From positions 2,129,353 through 2,193,352 of the forward strand of contig JAOQNJ010000001.1 in the NCBI GenBank assembly GCA_025961275.1: a stretch of DNA of 64,000 nucleotides, in the 5' to 3' direction. This document shows, piece by piece, positions 9,445 through 19,419 of this stretch (position 1 is its first letter; the number at the start of each line of letters is the position of its first letter). A program made the position numbers and the translations under genes. The stretch is from Providencia alcalifaciens. Lineage in GTDB: Bacteria > Pseudomonadota > Gammaproteobacteria > Enterobacterales > Enterobacteriaceae. The notes under the pieces were generated by a model. That model made no database searches, was not told the origin of the DNA, and was given only the letters and a program-made list of their open reading frames with translations.

Positions 9445-10479
9445 CTAATTACTGTTTTTCTGTAAGAATGGTTCGAATGACTTAGTATAACGCTCTTCAA
9501 AACCTTTTTCTGTTTTCACTATCATAAAGACAGGAATATTCATTTTTTCAGCTAGCGCAAGACCTTCATCTGGACCTAAGACATTAAGTCCTGTTGATAA
9601 ACCATCTGCACTCATGCATGTTGGGGCCAATACGGTTATCGAGACCAGATTATGCTTAATTGACATTCCCGTTTTAGGATCGATCGTGTGAGAAAAACGC
9701 ACGCCATCTTGTTCAAAATAGTTACGATAATCACCCGAGGTTGCAATTGACATATCCCCAGGTTCAATCACTTCTTGGGCTGTTTGGCTGACACCATCAG
9801 TGGTTGGTTTTTCAATAGCAATGCGCCAAGGAGCACCTTTACCATTTTTACCTTTAGTACGAACCTCACCGCCTATATCAACCATATAATCATTGATTTT
9901 GATTGACTCTAAGTATTCGGCAACAACATCAACGCCATAACCTTTTGCAATAGATGAGAGGTCGACATACAGCTCAGGAATAGTTTTAACTAAGTTATTA
10001 TCCTGTACAGATAACTTCTCTATACCAACCCAAGCACGGCGTTTTTCTAATTCATCCGTTGTTGGTGCTTTGGTAACGCGCCCTTCAGGGCCAAAACCCC
10101 ATAAATTCACTAAAGGTCCGACGGTGACATCGAGCGCACCATTAGTTAACTCATTTATCTTGATAGCTTCTTTAACGACTTTTGCCGTCGCTGCTGATAC
10201 AGGAAAAGGAACATTAACTTCTTTAAATTGATTGAATCGGCTTAATTCAGAGTCAGGACGATAGGTTGACATTTGATCATTAACCTCTTCCAAACGCTTA
10301 TCAATTTCTGCTTGAATAGACTCGCTGGTGGGTGATGAGGAGTCAGTTACATATTTAATGGAATAATAGGTTCCCATTGTCTGACCTTGAAGATTTGCCT
10401 GTTCAGGTCCACCGCAAGCAGCCAATAATAGAGTTGCTGCAAATAACAGCACTGGAGTAATCACTTTTCTGTTCAGCAT
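9445..10479 (-). CDS. apbE: ApbE, FAD:protein FMN transferase (lipoprotein)
   Basis: A 344-residue lipoprotein that covalently attaches FMN to threonines of NqrB and NqrC using FAD. The lipobox LLLAAC follows a short hydrophobic signal. Family landmarks include TMGTYYS, GPLVNLWGFGPEG and DIGGEVRTKG. The Mg-binding and FAD-binding C-terminal part ends HTIDPKTGMSIKHNLVS. I choose the ATG at 10479 because it is preceded by GAGAG at proper spacing and gives a normal signal peptide; the open frame extends 11 codons upstream. Its position between nqrF and nqrM fits its job. Confidence 0.94.
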   Translation of the reverse strand: MLNRKVITPVLLFAATLLLAACGGPEQANLQGQTMGTYYSIKYVTDSSSPTSESIQAEIDKRLEEVNDQMSTYRPDSELSRFNQFKEVNVPFPVSAATAKVVKEAIKINELTNGALDVTVGPLVNLWGFGPEGRVTKAPTTDELEKRRAWVGIEKLSVQDNNLVKTIPELYVDLSSIAKGYGVDVVAEYLESIKINDYMVDIGGEVRTKGKNGKGAPWRIAIEKPTTDGVSQTAQEVIEPGDMSIATSGDYRNYFEQDGVRFSHTIDPKTGMSIKHNLVSITVLAPTCMSADGLSTGLNVLGPDEGLALAEKMNIPVFMIVKTEKGFEERYTKSFEPFLQKNSN

Positions 10480-10501
10480 AATTCTCTCTGCATCAATCAT
10501 A

Positions 10502-10523
10502 AGCGCCCACATCGGTGGGCGCT
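10502..10523 (-). other. Intercistronic hairpin between nqrF and apbE
   Basis: A perfect 9-bp stem AGCGCCCAC / GTGGGCGCT with a 4-nt loop lies in the 66-bp gap between nqrF and apbE. There is no clear T-run on the minus strand, so it is more likely an mRNA-stabilising or partial attenuating hairpin than a full terminator. Confidence 0.7.
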
Positions 10524-10545
10524 AAATAAAACAATTTGAGGTTAC

Positions 10546-11772
10546 TTAACCACCGAAATCATCCAGCATGATGTTTTCATCCTCCACACCAAGATCCTTA
10601 AGCATTTTGATTACAGCTGCGTTCATAACTGGAGGCCCACACATATAGAACTCGCAGTCTTCAGGAGCTGGGTGGTCTTTTAAGTAATTTTCATACAGAA
10701 CATTATGAATAAATCCTGTATAACCATCCCAATTATCTTCCGGCATTGCATCAGAAAGTGCAACATTCCATGTAAAGTTTTCGTTCTCAGCAGCTAATTG
10801 ATCGAAATCTTCTGTATAGAACATTTCACGCTTAGAACGTGCTCCATACCAGAAGCTAATCTTACGCTTAGAATGTAAACGCCTTAACTGATCGAAAATA
10901 TGCGAGCGCATTGGTGCCATACCAGCACCACCACCAATGAAGACCATCTCAGCCTCCGTTTCTTTGGCGAAAAATTCACCAAACGGGCCTGAAATTGTTA
11001 CTTTATCACCCGGCTTTAGCGACCAAATATAGGAAGACATAATTCCAGGTGGGACATCAGGGTTACGTGGCGGCGGTGTCGCAATACGCACGTTCAGCAA
11101 AATAATGCCGTGTTCTTCAGGATAGTTAGCCATTGAATAAGCACGAACTGTTGGCTCTTTCACCTCAGAAACATAACGGAATAAATTGAATTTGTCCCAA
11201 TCTTCACGATATTCCTGTGGTACGTCGAAATCGGCATATTTTACAACGTGCTCAGGGCATTCGATTTGGATAAAGCCACCAGCACGAAATGGAACAACTT
11301 CGCCGTCTGGAATTTTTAGTTTCAATTCTTTAATGAAAGTCGCTTTATTATCATTCGAGATAACTTCGCATTCCCATTTTTTAACACCAAAAATTTCTTC
11401 CGGTAATTCAATTTTCAGATCTTGTTTGACGTTAACCTGACAAGCTAAACGACAGCCTTCTTTTGCTTCACGTTTATTAATATGGGTAAGCTCAGTTGGC
11501 AAAATATCACCGCCACCTTCTTTGATGGTCACGCGGCATTGGCCACATGAACCACCACCACCACAAGCTGATGAAACAAAAATACCTTGGTTAGACAGCA
11601 TTCCTAACAGTTTATCGCCAGCTGGCGCATCAAAACTCTTATCCGGATCACCGTTTACTTCAACTTTAATGTTCCCTGTATTCACTAACTTGGATTTAGC
11701 TAACAGGATCAAGCCTGTTAACCCCAAGACAATCAGGGTAAACATCACTACGCCTAGAATAATAATATCCAT
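10546..11772 (-). CDS. nqrF: Na+-translocating NADH:quinone reductase subunit F
   Basis: A 408-residue subunit that accepts electrons from NADH. One N-terminal transmembrane helix (about 3-25) is followed by a 2Fe-2S ferredoxin domain with [10 protein letters not shown] near residue 70 and a fourth Cys at CRLAC. A FAD-binding domain ([11 protein letters not shown]) and a NADH-binding domain ([20 protein letters not shown]) come next. It ends MLDDFGG, the usual C-terminus. Length is normal. It is sixth in the operon, 15 bp after nqrE. Confidence 0.97.
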   Translation of the reverse strand: MDIIILGVVMFTLIVLGLTGLILLAKSKLVNTGNIKVEVNGDPDKSFDAPAGDKLLGMLSNQGIFVSSACGGGGSCGQCRVTIKEGGGDILPTELTHINKREAKEGCRLACQVNVKQDLKIELPEEIFGVKKWECEVISNDNKATFIKELKLKIPDGEVVPFRAGGFIQIECPEHVVKYADFDVPQEYREDWDKFNLFRYVSEVKEPTVRAYSMANYPEEHGIILLNVRIATPPPRNPDVPPGIMSSYIWSLKPGDKVTISGPFGEFFAKETEAEMVFIGGGAGMAPMRSHIFDQLRRLHSKRKISFWYGARSKREMFYTEDFDQLAAENENFTWNVALSDAMPEDNWDGYTGFIHNVLYENYLKDHPAPEDCEFYMCGPPVMNAAVIKMLKDLGVEDENIMLDDFGG

Positions 11773-11787
11773 GAATTCTTCTCGCCT

Positions 11788-12384
11788 TTATAACTGAACA
11801 CCGGAGAAGGACATAAAGCCCAGTGCCATCAAACCAGTGGTGACAAAGGTAATGCCTAAGCCTTTCAAACCCACTGGAACATCGGAATATTTCATCTTTT
11901 CACGAATTGATGCTAACAATACAATTGCCACCATCCAGCCGATACCTGAGCCGAATCCATATACAATTGATTCGCTAAAGTTGTAATCTCGCTGAGCCAT
12001 GAAAGAGACGCCACCAAAGATTGCACAGTTAACGGTAATCAACGGCAGGAAGATACCCAATGCGTTATAAAGTGACGGGAAATAACGATCTAAGATCATT
12101 TCCAGAATTTGAACTAAAGCAGCGATGACTCCGATAAAGGTAATAAAGTTAAGGAATGATAAATCGACTCCTTCAACCATTGCGCCATCGCGTAGGACTA
12201 AGTTATAAACGAGATTGTTTGCTGGTACAGAAATTCCTAAAACAACCGCAACTGCAATACCGAGACCAAACGCTGTCTTAACATCCTTTGATACAGCCAA
12301 AAACGTACACATACCCAAGAAGAATGCCAATGCCATGTTTTCAATAAACACCGCTTTAACAAACAGGCTTATGTAATGTTCCAT
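11788..12384 (-). CDS. nqrE: Na+-translocating NADH:quinone reductase subunit E
   Basis: A 198-residue polytopic inner-membrane protein with six predicted helices. It forms with NqrD the half-channel pair that holds an iron centre. The conserved cysteine segments are seen as [14 protein letters not shown] and [12 protein letters not shown]. It starts at [19 protein letters not shown], the standard NqrE N-terminus, 4 bp after nqrD. Confidence 0.96.
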   Translation of the reverse strand: MEHYISLFVKAVFIENMALAFFLGMCTFLAVSKDVKTAFGLGIAVAVVLGISVPANNLVYNLVLRDGAMVEGVDLSFLNFITFIGVIAALVQILEMILDRYFPSLYNALGIFLPLITVNCAIFGGVSFMAQRDYNFSESIVYGFGSGIGWMVAIVLLASIREKMKYSDVPVGLKGLGITFVTTGLMALGFMSFSGVQL

Positions 12385-12388
12385 CAGC

Positions 12389-13018
12389 TTAATCCTTCTC
12401 TACTTGAGCGGGTCTCATGGTTCGTAATCCCCAAATCAGCATTCCAATGATAAAGAATGCGCTAGGTGCTAAAAGGAATAGCCCGTTAGGCATGTACCAA
12501 CCACCATTTTGCAACGATTCAAACACTGTCATGCCAAACAATGTGCCCGAGCCAAATAGTTCACGCAAAAATCCAACAAGAATAAGGATGACACCGTAGC
12601 CAAGGCCATTACCAATACCATCCATAAAGCTTTCAATTGGTGGAGATTTCATTGCGTAAGCTTCAGCTCTTCCCATCACAATACAGTTAGTGATGATTAA
12701 ACCGACAAACACAGAAAGTTGCTTAGATATCTCATAGGCATATGCTCGCAAAATTTGGTCAACAACAATAACCAGTGAAGCAATAATTGCCATCTGAACA
12801 ATAATCCTCACACTACTTGGAATATAGTTACGGATCAGCGAGATAAAAAAGTTAGAGAATGCGGTAACCAATGTTACCGCAAGCGTCATTACTAAAGCAG
12901 TTTCCATTTTGGTAGTGACTGCCAACGCAGAACACACACCAAGAATCTGTAGTGCAATTGGGTTATTATTAAATATAGGTCCCAATAGGACGCGTTTTAT
13001 TTCTTTTGAATCAGCCAT
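12389..13018 (-). CDS. nqrD: Na+-translocating NADH:quinone reductase subunit D
   Basis: A 209-residue polytopic inner-membrane protein, partner of NqrE. Cysteine-containing membrane segments ([12 protein letters not shown] and [14 protein letters not shown]) mark the site of the shared iron centre. The start ATG at 13018 overlaps the end of nqrC by 8 bases, indicating coupled translation. Size and N-terminus ([20 protein letters not shown]) are typical. Confidence 0.96.
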   Translation of the reverse strand: MADSKEIKRVLLGPIFNNNPIALQILGVCSALAVTTKMETALVMTLAVTLVTAFSNFFISLIRNYIPSSVRIIVQMAIIASLVIVVDQILRAYAYEISKQLSVFVGLIITNCIVMGRAEAYAMKSPPIESFMDGIGNGLGYGVILILVGFLRELFGSGTLFGMTVFESLQNGGWYMPNGLFLLAPSAFFIIGMLIWGLRTMRPAQVEKD

Positions 13019-13805
13019 TATTCAGCGCTCCTTCACGAACTTTTTTCAGGAACGGACCAAAACCGTTATCACCTAACCAAAAATCAAACATATGTTGAAT
13101 GCCATTTGATGTCAGTGTTGCACCTGAAAGACCATCGATACCATAAGGACTGTCTGTCGAGCCACTACGAACAATTTTTATTGCAGGAACACCCTCTTCG
13201 TTGAAGAGTTTTTTACCTAACCATTGCGCTTTCCACTGAGGGTTATCCACTTCACCGCCAAGACCTGGGGTTTCACCGTGTGAATAGTAAGTAATACCAC
13301 GAGAGGTAACACCATCAATATCAACTGCAATAAAAGCGTACATTACCGACCACAATCCTGAACCATAAACAGGCAGAATGACTTGGGAAACTTTGCCCTC
13401 ATCATTCTTAACTAAATAGATCTCAGCACTGTTCGCGCGACGGCGGATTTTAGCGATATCTTCAGCGGGTGAAAGCGCAATACTGCTTTCCTCGCTACGT
13501 AACTCGCTATTGAGATCAAATCCACTGATATCGTTTGAAAGCTCATTAGTTTTGAAACTCAACAATTTTGGTTCAATGCGTTCATCATAAACTTTTTGAA
13601 CTTCTTCGGTGGTCATCTTTGGTTTAAATAGACCTGCAACACTTAAAATATTACGTTGCGTATCTAATAAAACTTGTTCTTGCTGGCGAGATTTTAACCC
13701 CACCGCAGAACCTGCTACGACGATAGAACAAACTAGGCATAGAATAAATACGACTAAAAATGTTCTTCCGATACTATCTTTATTTTTTGGTTTTTCATTA
13801 GCCAC
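13011..13805 (-). CDS. nqrC: Na+-translocating NADH:quinone reductase subunit C
   Basis: A 264-residue subunit with one N-terminal transmembrane helix and a periplasmic FMN domain. FMN is attached by ApbE to the threonine of the [12 protein letters not shown] motif. I place the start at the GTG at 13805 ([11 protein letters not shown]): it has a clear GGAG Shine-Dalgarno and overlaps the nqrB stop by 8 bases, as expected in this operon. An ATG at 13862 would place 19 extra residues inside nqrB coding sequence. Confidence 0.94.
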   Translation of the reverse strand: MANEKPKNKDSIGRTFLVVFILCLVCSIVVAGSAVGLKSRQQEQVLLDTQRNILSVAGLFKPKMTTEEVQKVYDERIEPKLLSFKTNELSNDISGFDLNSELRSEESSIALSPAEDIAKIRRRANSAEIYLVKNDEGKVSQVILPVYGSGLWSVMYAFIAVDIDGVTSRGITYYSHGETPGLGGEVDNPQWKAQWLGKKLFNEEGVPAIKIVRSGSTDSPYGIDGLSGATLTSNGIQHMFDFWLGDNGFGPFLKKVREGALNNG

Positions 13806-15036
13806 GGGCTTTTCTCCGCTTAATATTTGCTTGAACGACCAGATAGTCAAACAGAGGAGCAAACAAGTTGGCGAACAGAATTGCGAGCATCATTCCTTCT
13901 GGATATGCAGGGTTTGCAACTCGAATAAGCACACACATCACACCGATCAGAATACCGTAAGCCCATTTACCTTTATCAGTAAAAGAGGCCGAGACGGGGT
14001 CTGTCGCCATAAAGACCATGCCGAATGCAAAGCCTCCCAGAACCATGTGCCACCACCAAGGCATTGCAAACAATGGGTTAGTGTCTGAACCGATGAGGTT
14101 GAACACGTAAGACATCGCAATCATACCGGCCATAACACCAGCAACAATGCGCCACGATGCAATTCGGAAAAAAATGATCAATGCACCACCAATGAAGATC
14201 ATCAATGTTGATACTTCACCAATAGAGCCCGGCAAGTTACCTAAAAATGCCTGCATCCACGTGATTGGCTCACCTGTTACCGTATTCAATAGCGCATGTT
14301 CGCCTCCCGTTGCCCATTGAGACAAAGGGGTCGCACCAGAAAATCCATCAGCGGCTGTCCATACTAAGTCACCCGATATTTGAGCTGGGTAAGCAAAGAA
14401 AAGGAATGCACGGCCTGCAAGTGCAGGGTTTAAGAAGTTACGACCAGTCCCACCAAAAATTTCTTTAGCAACAACAACACCGAATGTAATACCTAATGCT
14501 GCTTGCCATAATGGAATGGTTGGCGGCACGATCAGTGCAAACAGAATCGAAGAAACAAAGAAGCCTTCATTGATTTCATGGCCACGGGTCATGGCAAAAA
14601 GAACTTCCCAAAAACCACCGACAAGAAAGACAACCAAATAAATAGGCAGGAAATACACTGCGCCTAATAACATTTTACTGCCCCAGCCAGCATCAGGAGT
14701 TAGTGAAGCCCCCAAAAACTGCGCTAAGCGATAATGCCAATCACCCGCAAGAACTTGTTGCAGCTCAGCACCACTATATAGGTGATAAAGCGCAGGGATC
14801 GCTTGGTTACCAACGTTATACATTCCCCAGAACATCGCAGGAAAGACGGCTACCCAAACAAGGATCATCATCCGTTTCAAATCGATGGTATCACGAATGT
14901 GAGAACGCCCTTTGGTGACAGTTCCCGGAGTATAAAAGACCGTTGTAACTGCCTCAAACAATGGATAGAGTTTCTCTAATTTTCCACCGGGCTCAAAATG
15001 ATGCTCATGCTTTTCAAATAAATTTTTCAGACCCAT
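13798..15036 (-). CDS. nqrB: Na+-translocating NADH:quinone reductase subunit B
   Basis: A 412-residue polytopic membrane protein (about ten helices). It carries one covalent FMN on the threonine of [13 protein letters not shown], and the riboflavin and quinone sites lie in it. It forms the main sodium-conducting unit of the pump. The N-terminal [19 protein letters not shown] is typical. It begins 4 bp after nqrA and overlaps nqrC. Confidence 0.97.
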   Translation of the reverse strand: MGLKNLFEKHEHHFEPGGKLEKLYPLFEAVTTVFYTPGTVTKGRSHIRDTIDLKRMMILVWVAVFPAMFWGMYNVGNQAIPALYHLYSGAELQQVLAGDWHYRLAQFLGASLTPDAGWGSKMLLGAVYFLPIYLVVFLVGGFWEVLFAMTRGHEINEGFFVSSILFALIVPPTIPLWQAALGITFGVVVAKEIFGGTGRNFLNPALAGRAFLFFAYPAQISGDLVWTAADGFSGATPLSQWATGGEHALLNTVTGEPITWMQAFLGNLPGSIGEVSTLMIFIGGALIIFFRIASWRIVAGVMAGMIAMSYVFNLIGSDTNPLFAMPWWWHMVLGGFAFGMVFMATDPVSASFTDKGKWAYGILIGVMCVLIRVANPAYPEGMMLAILFANLFAPLFDYLVVQANIKRRKARG

Positions 15037-15040
15037 GGAA

Positions 15041-16384
15041 TTACCCTTCTAGCTCAATCTTGGTCAGTACATCACGAAGTACAGGACCATATTCGTACTT
15101 GGCCGGACATACGTAAGTACACAGTCCCAGATCTTCTTCATCCAATTCCAGACAACCCAACTGCTGTGATGTATCGGTATCTCCAGCGAGGAGATCACGC
15201 AATAGATGGGTAATCATGATATCGAGAGGCATGACTCGCTCATAGTTACCAATTGGTACCATTGAGCGCTCACCGCCATTCATCGTTGTCGTGAAATTGA
15301 AACGTTTGTTTTTGAGGAAGTGGCCAATTGTGGTACGTGTGATTGTGAATTTATTAACGCCTGGCATAATCCAGCCAAAGAGCTCTTTATCACGGCCTTC
15401 ACGTAAAACAGACACCTGATTATGGAAACGGCCTAGATAGTGGTGAACATCATCACAAGTAACGCCCCAAAGAATAGAGCCTGAAATAATGCGGTTTTCA
15501 CCGTCTTTAAGCTGCCCTTTCGTTAATTCATAGATGTCAGCACCAAGACGTGTTTTTAACAAACGTGGTTTTTCAACCTGAGGCCCTGCAAGTGAAATTA
15601 CACGGTCAGTATAGAGATAGCCGGTGGTAAAAAGCTTACCAATCGCAATCACATCTTGATAATTAAGATGCCATACTTTTTTGTTAATGCTCACAGGTTC
15701 AAGGAAATGGATATGTGTACCAACTAAACCAGCAGGGTGAGGCCCCGCAAACTCAGTATAAGTTACATGTTCATGATCAATGGATTTAGGTAATTCCCCT
15801 CCACCATGACAAACATGTACTTTACCCTCAGTTAATCGATTTAGAACGGTCAATCCATCGACGAAAGCTTGCTGTTGTGTACGAATGACGACAAGCGGAT
15901 CAGCCGCAAGTGGATTTGTGTCTATCATAGTAACAAAAATAGCAACTGGTGAAGAACCAAGCTCTGGAGAACGGCTAAATGGACGCGTTCTTAACGCGGT
16001 CCATAAACCAGATTGTACTAAGTTTTGTTCAACTTGCTCACGAGTCAAACTCGCAAGTTCGTCACTCTTATATGAAGCAAAAGTCTCTTGATCGTCGCCA
16101 TCGATTTCGATAACAACAGATTGAAGTACGCGATATTCACCACGATTAATAGCGACAATATTACCGCAGGCTGGGCTAGTGAATAATATACCGGGGTTCT
16201 TTTTATCTTCAAAAAGAACTTGCCCTTTTTTTACATGTTCACCTTCTTTAACCAGCATAGAAGGACGCATTCCGACATATTCTTCACCTAGCAATGCTAC
16301 GTGTTGAATTTTCGGGCCGTCTTCTATCACTTGAGCTGGCTCACCTGCAATAGGAAGGTTAAGGCCTTTTTTAATTTTAATCAT
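15041..16384 (-). CDS. nqrA: Na+-translocating NADH:quinone reductase subunit A
   Basis: A 447-residue cytoplasmic peripheral subunit without membrane helices, first gene of the operon. N-terminal [16 protein letters not shown] and the later [14 protein letters not shown] are family hallmarks. The pump couples NADH oxidation to Na+ export. The promoter must lie in the 412-bp intergenic region upstream; the Shine-Dalgarno is weak. Confidence 0.97.
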   Translation of the reverse strand: MIKIKKGLNLPIAGEPAQVIEDGPKIQHVALLGEEYVGMRPSMLVKEGEHVKKGQVLFEDKKNPGILFTSPACGNIVAINRGEYRVLQSVVIEIDGDDQETFASYKSDELASLTREQVEQNLVQSGLWTALRTRPFSRSPELGSSPVAIFVTMIDTNPLAADPLVVIRTQQQAFVDGLTVLNRLTEGKVHVCHGGGELPKSIDHEHVTYTEFAGPHPAGLVGTHIHFLEPVSINKKVWHLNYQDVIAIGKLFTTGYLYTDRVISLAGPQVEKPRLLKTRLGADIYELTKGQLKDGENRIISGSILWGVTCDDVHHYLGRFHNQVSVLREGRDKELFGWIMPGVNKFTITRTTIGHFLKNKRFNFTTTMNGGERSMVPIGNYERVMPLDIMITHLLRDLLAGDTDTSQQLGCLELDEEDLGLCTYVCPAKYEYGPVLRDVLTKIELEG

Positions 16385-16796
16385 AAGATCTGCACAAGTT
16401 TCTCAGTTAACCCTAAACTAATGATCCTATAAAGAACCATAGCGACTTAGTAAATAAAACCACTCAAGTTACTCCCATAACTCAAGCTGATAATTCTCTC
16501 GATATTGTGACGCGATTCTCTTATTCTGCCGTTCGTAATTTTATCAGTTCCCCCGAGCTATGTCCGGATATTCAAGTGACTTAGTTCAAACAATAACAAT
16601 AAATTTTAAACTTTTATTTAAATGATTCGTAATAAACGAAGGGTTGACTCATCTTTATCGATTGCTGGATATTTTTTGAACAAAAAATAATCTTAGCTAA
16701 ACTATAAATATGCTATATCAATTGACTATCCGCTCATTTAAAATATCGCTACAATGAGTTTTTTTAAACAAATCGATTATTTAATCTGGCTTAAGC
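16385..16796. other. Divergent intergenic region nqrA / yafK
   Basis: A 412-bp AT-rich region that must hold the divergent promoters of the nqr operon and yafK. I see no confident operator, repeat or RNA gene in it. Confidence 0.6.
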
Positions 16797-17534
16797 ATGA
16801 ACAGAAATATTCTTATTAGCTTTAGTTTCATGATGTTTTTTTTACAGTCGGCAATTGCTGAAGAGAATAACCATTCACTTTTGCTTAATTCTAAGGACAT
16901 TAATTCGCAAAATACTGCTATTTTTATTCAGATATTTAAGCAGGAAGGCGTACTTGAGCTTTACCAAAAAACCACAAATGGAAAATATAAATTAACTAGA
17001 AGTTATCCAATTTGTAAATTTTCTGGCGGACTCGGCCCTAAAAAATTAGAAGGTGACTTAAAAAGTCCAGAAGGGTTCTATCAAATAACGACATCCCAGC
17101 TTAATCCAAATAGTCGGTATTACCGATCTATTAATTTAGGGTTTCCTAATGAATATGACCGTTCACAAGGATATGACGGTAACTATCTTATGATACATGG
17201 CGATTGTATTTCTGTTGGCTGCTATGCCATGACAGATAAATATATGGAGGAAATTTATCAAACTGTAGAAGTGGCTTTGAAAAATGGGCAAAGTACCATT
17301 GATGTGAGTATTTACCCTTTTCGAATGACCAAAGAGAATATGCTACTTCACAAAAATTCAAGCCATTATGCATTCTGGCAACAATTGAAACCCGCATATG
17401 ATTACTTTAATGATATCGGTAAGCCCGCACAAATCGCTGTTACTTCAGGAAAATATACCGTTAATAGCTTGCCAGGCACACCAACTAAATTATTAAAGCT
17501 TAGATCACAATATGCGCTCGCCGAGGTGAAATAG
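16797..17534 (+). CDS. dpaA: YafK/DpaA-type L,D-transpeptidase-fold enzyme
   Basis: A 245-residue exported protein with a signal peptide (about 1-21, cut near AIA-E) and a YkuD-type catalytic domain. The active-site motif HGDCISVGCYAMTD (His ... Ser-x-Gly-Cys) is intact. E. coli YafK (DpaA/LdtF, 246 aa) detaches Braun lipoprotein from peptidoglycan. The synteny with yafJ and gmhA is the same as in E. coli. Its 3' end overlaps the convergent yafJ by 30 bases. Substrate specificity is inferred from the family. Confidence 0.88.
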   Translation: MNRNILISFSFMMFFLQSAIAEENNHSLLLNSKDINSQNTAIFIQIFKQEGVLELYQKTTNGKYKLTRSYPICKFSGGLGPKKLEGDLKSPEGFYQITTSQLNPNSRYYRSINLGFPNEYDRSQGYDGNYLMIHGDCISVGCYAMTDKYMEEIYQTVEVALKNGQSTIDVSIYPFRMTKENMLLHKNSSHYAFWQQLKPAYDYFNDIGKPAQIAVTSGKYTVNSLPGTPTKLLKLRSQYALAEVK

Positions 17535-18272
17535 TACAAAACTTCCCGGTTCAATTTTCTGCCAACTTTCATTTCCTGTTAATGGTAATGTTGCGATCAC
17601 AGAAACAATATCTGTCGGTGTTGTACAACTTTGGAAATCGATTTCTACATCCTGATCAAGCAATTTAGCTTTACCAAATGGAGACTTACGCGTTATCCAA
17701 TACAGATTTGTTGAACAGAATGCCATCAGATAGCGACCGTCTGAGAGCAGCATATTAAACACCCCTTTTTGCCGTAACTGGTCTGCAAGTACAGCAATAA
17801 AGCGGAAAATAGCGTGCCAATTAGCGGGCCTTTTCGGATATTTAGCTGCGAGCTGGCTTAAAATCCAGCAAAATGCTTTTTCACTGTCTGTTTCACCAAT
17901 AGGGCGATAATGCCCCGTTTCTAGTGATCGATAACCTTTTAATTGCCCGTTATGCGCATAAGTCCAGTTGCGCCCCCAAAGTTCTCGCGTGAAAGGATGC
18001 GTATTTGCCAAGGTCACATCACCTCGGTTCGCTTGACGAATATGTGCAACAACCGTTTCAGATTTGATAGGGTATTCCTGCACAAAACGCGCGACTGGCG
18101 ATAAAAAACTCGGTTGAGGATCTTTAAAAGTACGGCACCCTAGCCCTTCGTAAAACGTGATCCCCCAACCATCTTTATGTGGACCCGTATGGCCTCCACG
18201 GGATATCAGTCCACTGAGGCTGAAGTTAATATCAGTCGGCACATTGGCACTCATGCCTAATAATTCGCACAT
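17505..18272 (-). CDS. yafJ: YafJ, class II glutamine amidotransferase family
   Basis: A 255-residue Ntn-hydrolase-type amidotransferase domain protein, the same length as E. coli YafJ. The start is fixed at 18272 (MCELLGMSANVPTD) because Cys2 becomes the N-terminal nucleophile after Met removal. A GAGGG Shine-Dalgarno precedes it, and the frame upstream is not conserved. Conserved segments include AHIRQANRG and TYAHNGQL. The amidated acceptor is unknown. The last ten codons overlap the end of yafK on the other strand. Confidence 0.92.
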   Translation of the reverse strand: MCELLGMSANVPTDINFSLSGLISRGGHTGPHKDGWGITFYEGLGCRTFKDPQPSFLSPVARFVQEYPIKSETVVAHIRQANRGDVTLANTHPFTRELWGRNWTYAHNGQLKGYRSLETGHYRPIGETDSEKAFCWILSQLAAKYPKRPANWHAIFRFIAVLADQLRQKGVFNMLLSDGRYLMAFCSTNLYWITRKSPFGKAKLLDQDVEIDFQSCTTPTDIVSVIATLPLTGNESWQKIEPGSFVLFHLGERIL

Positions 18273-18394
18273 TTCAAGACCCTCTATAGCAAGGAGCTGC
18301 TGACCTTTACCGCTTATTTTCGATGAAAACCCCAATCAAAATAACAGTAAATTCAACATATTATGCATTGTAGTGATAACAAATATTACTACAA

Positions 18395-18480
18395 ACCTAA
18401 ACCACAAATAAAAGGCTCTTCAGGTTCGATTAAAAGCTTTTTAATTCGAATGTAAATTGACCGTCAAAGATCAACTGCCT
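18395..18480. repeat. Palindromic intergenic repeat, family 2, copy 1
   Basis: The centre is a near-perfect palindrome around TTCGATTAAAAGC/TTTTTAATTCGAA. The flanks CCTAAACC on the left and AAATTGACCGTCAAAGATC on the right recur at 39093-39266. It sits between yafJ and gmhA. I do not recognise it as ERIC or REP. Confidence 0.65.
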
Positions 18481-18489
18481 CAGAGAAAC

Positions 18490-19068
18490 TTATTTAACCA
18501 TCTCTTTTTCAATTAACAGGATCAGGATATGAATCACTTTAATATGTATTTCCTGAATACGGTCAGCATAACCAAAATGTGGTACTCGAATTTCTATATC
18601 CGCGCTACCAGCCATTTTTCCACCGTCTTTACCTGTTAATGTAATGACTTTCATGCCTTTTTCGCGTGCCGCAGCAATCGCTTTAATAACGTTAGCTGAG
18701 TTACCCGAAGTCGATATACCAAGAAGAACATCACCGTCTTTACCAACTGCCTCAATAAAACGAGAAAAAACATAATCATAACCGAAATCATTACTGACAC
18801 AGGACAAGTGGCTAACATCAGAAATAGCGATGGCTGGATAACCTGGGCGGTTTTCACGATAACGCCCTGTTAACTCTTCAGCAAAGTGCATTGCATCACA
18901 GTGAGAACCGCCATTACCGCACGATAGTACTTTGCCTCCTGCTTTAAAGGAGTCCGCAAGTAACACTGCCGCTTGCTCAATTGATTTAATATTTGCATCA
19001 TCACTTAGGAATTGCGCCAACGTATCGGCAGCTTCCGACAGCTCACCGCGGATCAGGTCTTGATACAT
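18490..19068 (-). CDS. gmhA: Phosphoheptose isomerase GmhA
   Basis: A 192-residue SIS-domain enzyme converting sedoheptulose 7-phosphate to D-glycero-D-manno-heptose 7-phosphate, the first step of LPS heptose synthesis. Start at 19068 ([20 protein letters not shown]) gives exactly the E. coli GmhA/LpcA length and has an AAGGGG Shine-Dalgarno. Active-site segments [18 protein letters not shown] and [11 protein letters not shown] are intact. It ends at the palindromic repeat. Confidence 0.96.
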   Translation of the reverse strand: MYQDLIRGELSEAADTLAQFLSDDANIKSIEQAAVLLADSFKAGGKVLSCGNGGSHCDAMHFAEELTGRYRENRPGYPAIAISDVSHLSCVSNDFGYDYVFSRFIEAVGKDGDVLLGISTSGNSANVIKAIAAAREKGMKVITLTGKDGGKMAGSADIEIRVPHFGYADRIQEIHIKVIHILILLIEKEMVK

Positions 19069-19380
19069 GAGGTTTCCCCTTAAATTTAACGAATTTAGTG
19101 TCGAGACAATCGACATCAAGATAGCTAATTAATCTTTAATCCTCAGATTGTTACACAACATAAATTTTCTTTCTACATCTGATTATGGCCGATTTTATAC
19201 ATTTAGGGCTAATCGACTATTTTTGTGCTGTTTCCCATCCTTCATTCTTTTTGCTTCTAACTCATAAATTTTTTATTGAAATGGTTACTGACGATTACTT
19301 GGTGATTTTGTGAGCCAAGTTGTAATTAATATGTAAACAGCTTGCTAATTATTTATAACTCGATATAGATTAAAGAACAC

Positions 19381-19397
19381 AACAGGTCAGACCTCTT
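19381..19397 (+). promoter_or_regulatory. FadR-like operator upstream of fadE
   Basis: AACAGGTCAGACCTCTT matches the FadR consensus ANCTGGTCNGACNNGTT with two mismatches and is centred about 31 bp upstream of the fadE start. FadR repression relieved by long-chain acyl-CoA is the known control of fadE in E. coli. The rest of the 351-bp gmhA/fadE region shows nothing else I can name. Confidence 0.7.
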
Positions 19398-19419
19398 ACA
19401 AGTAGAAGGAGATTCCCTT

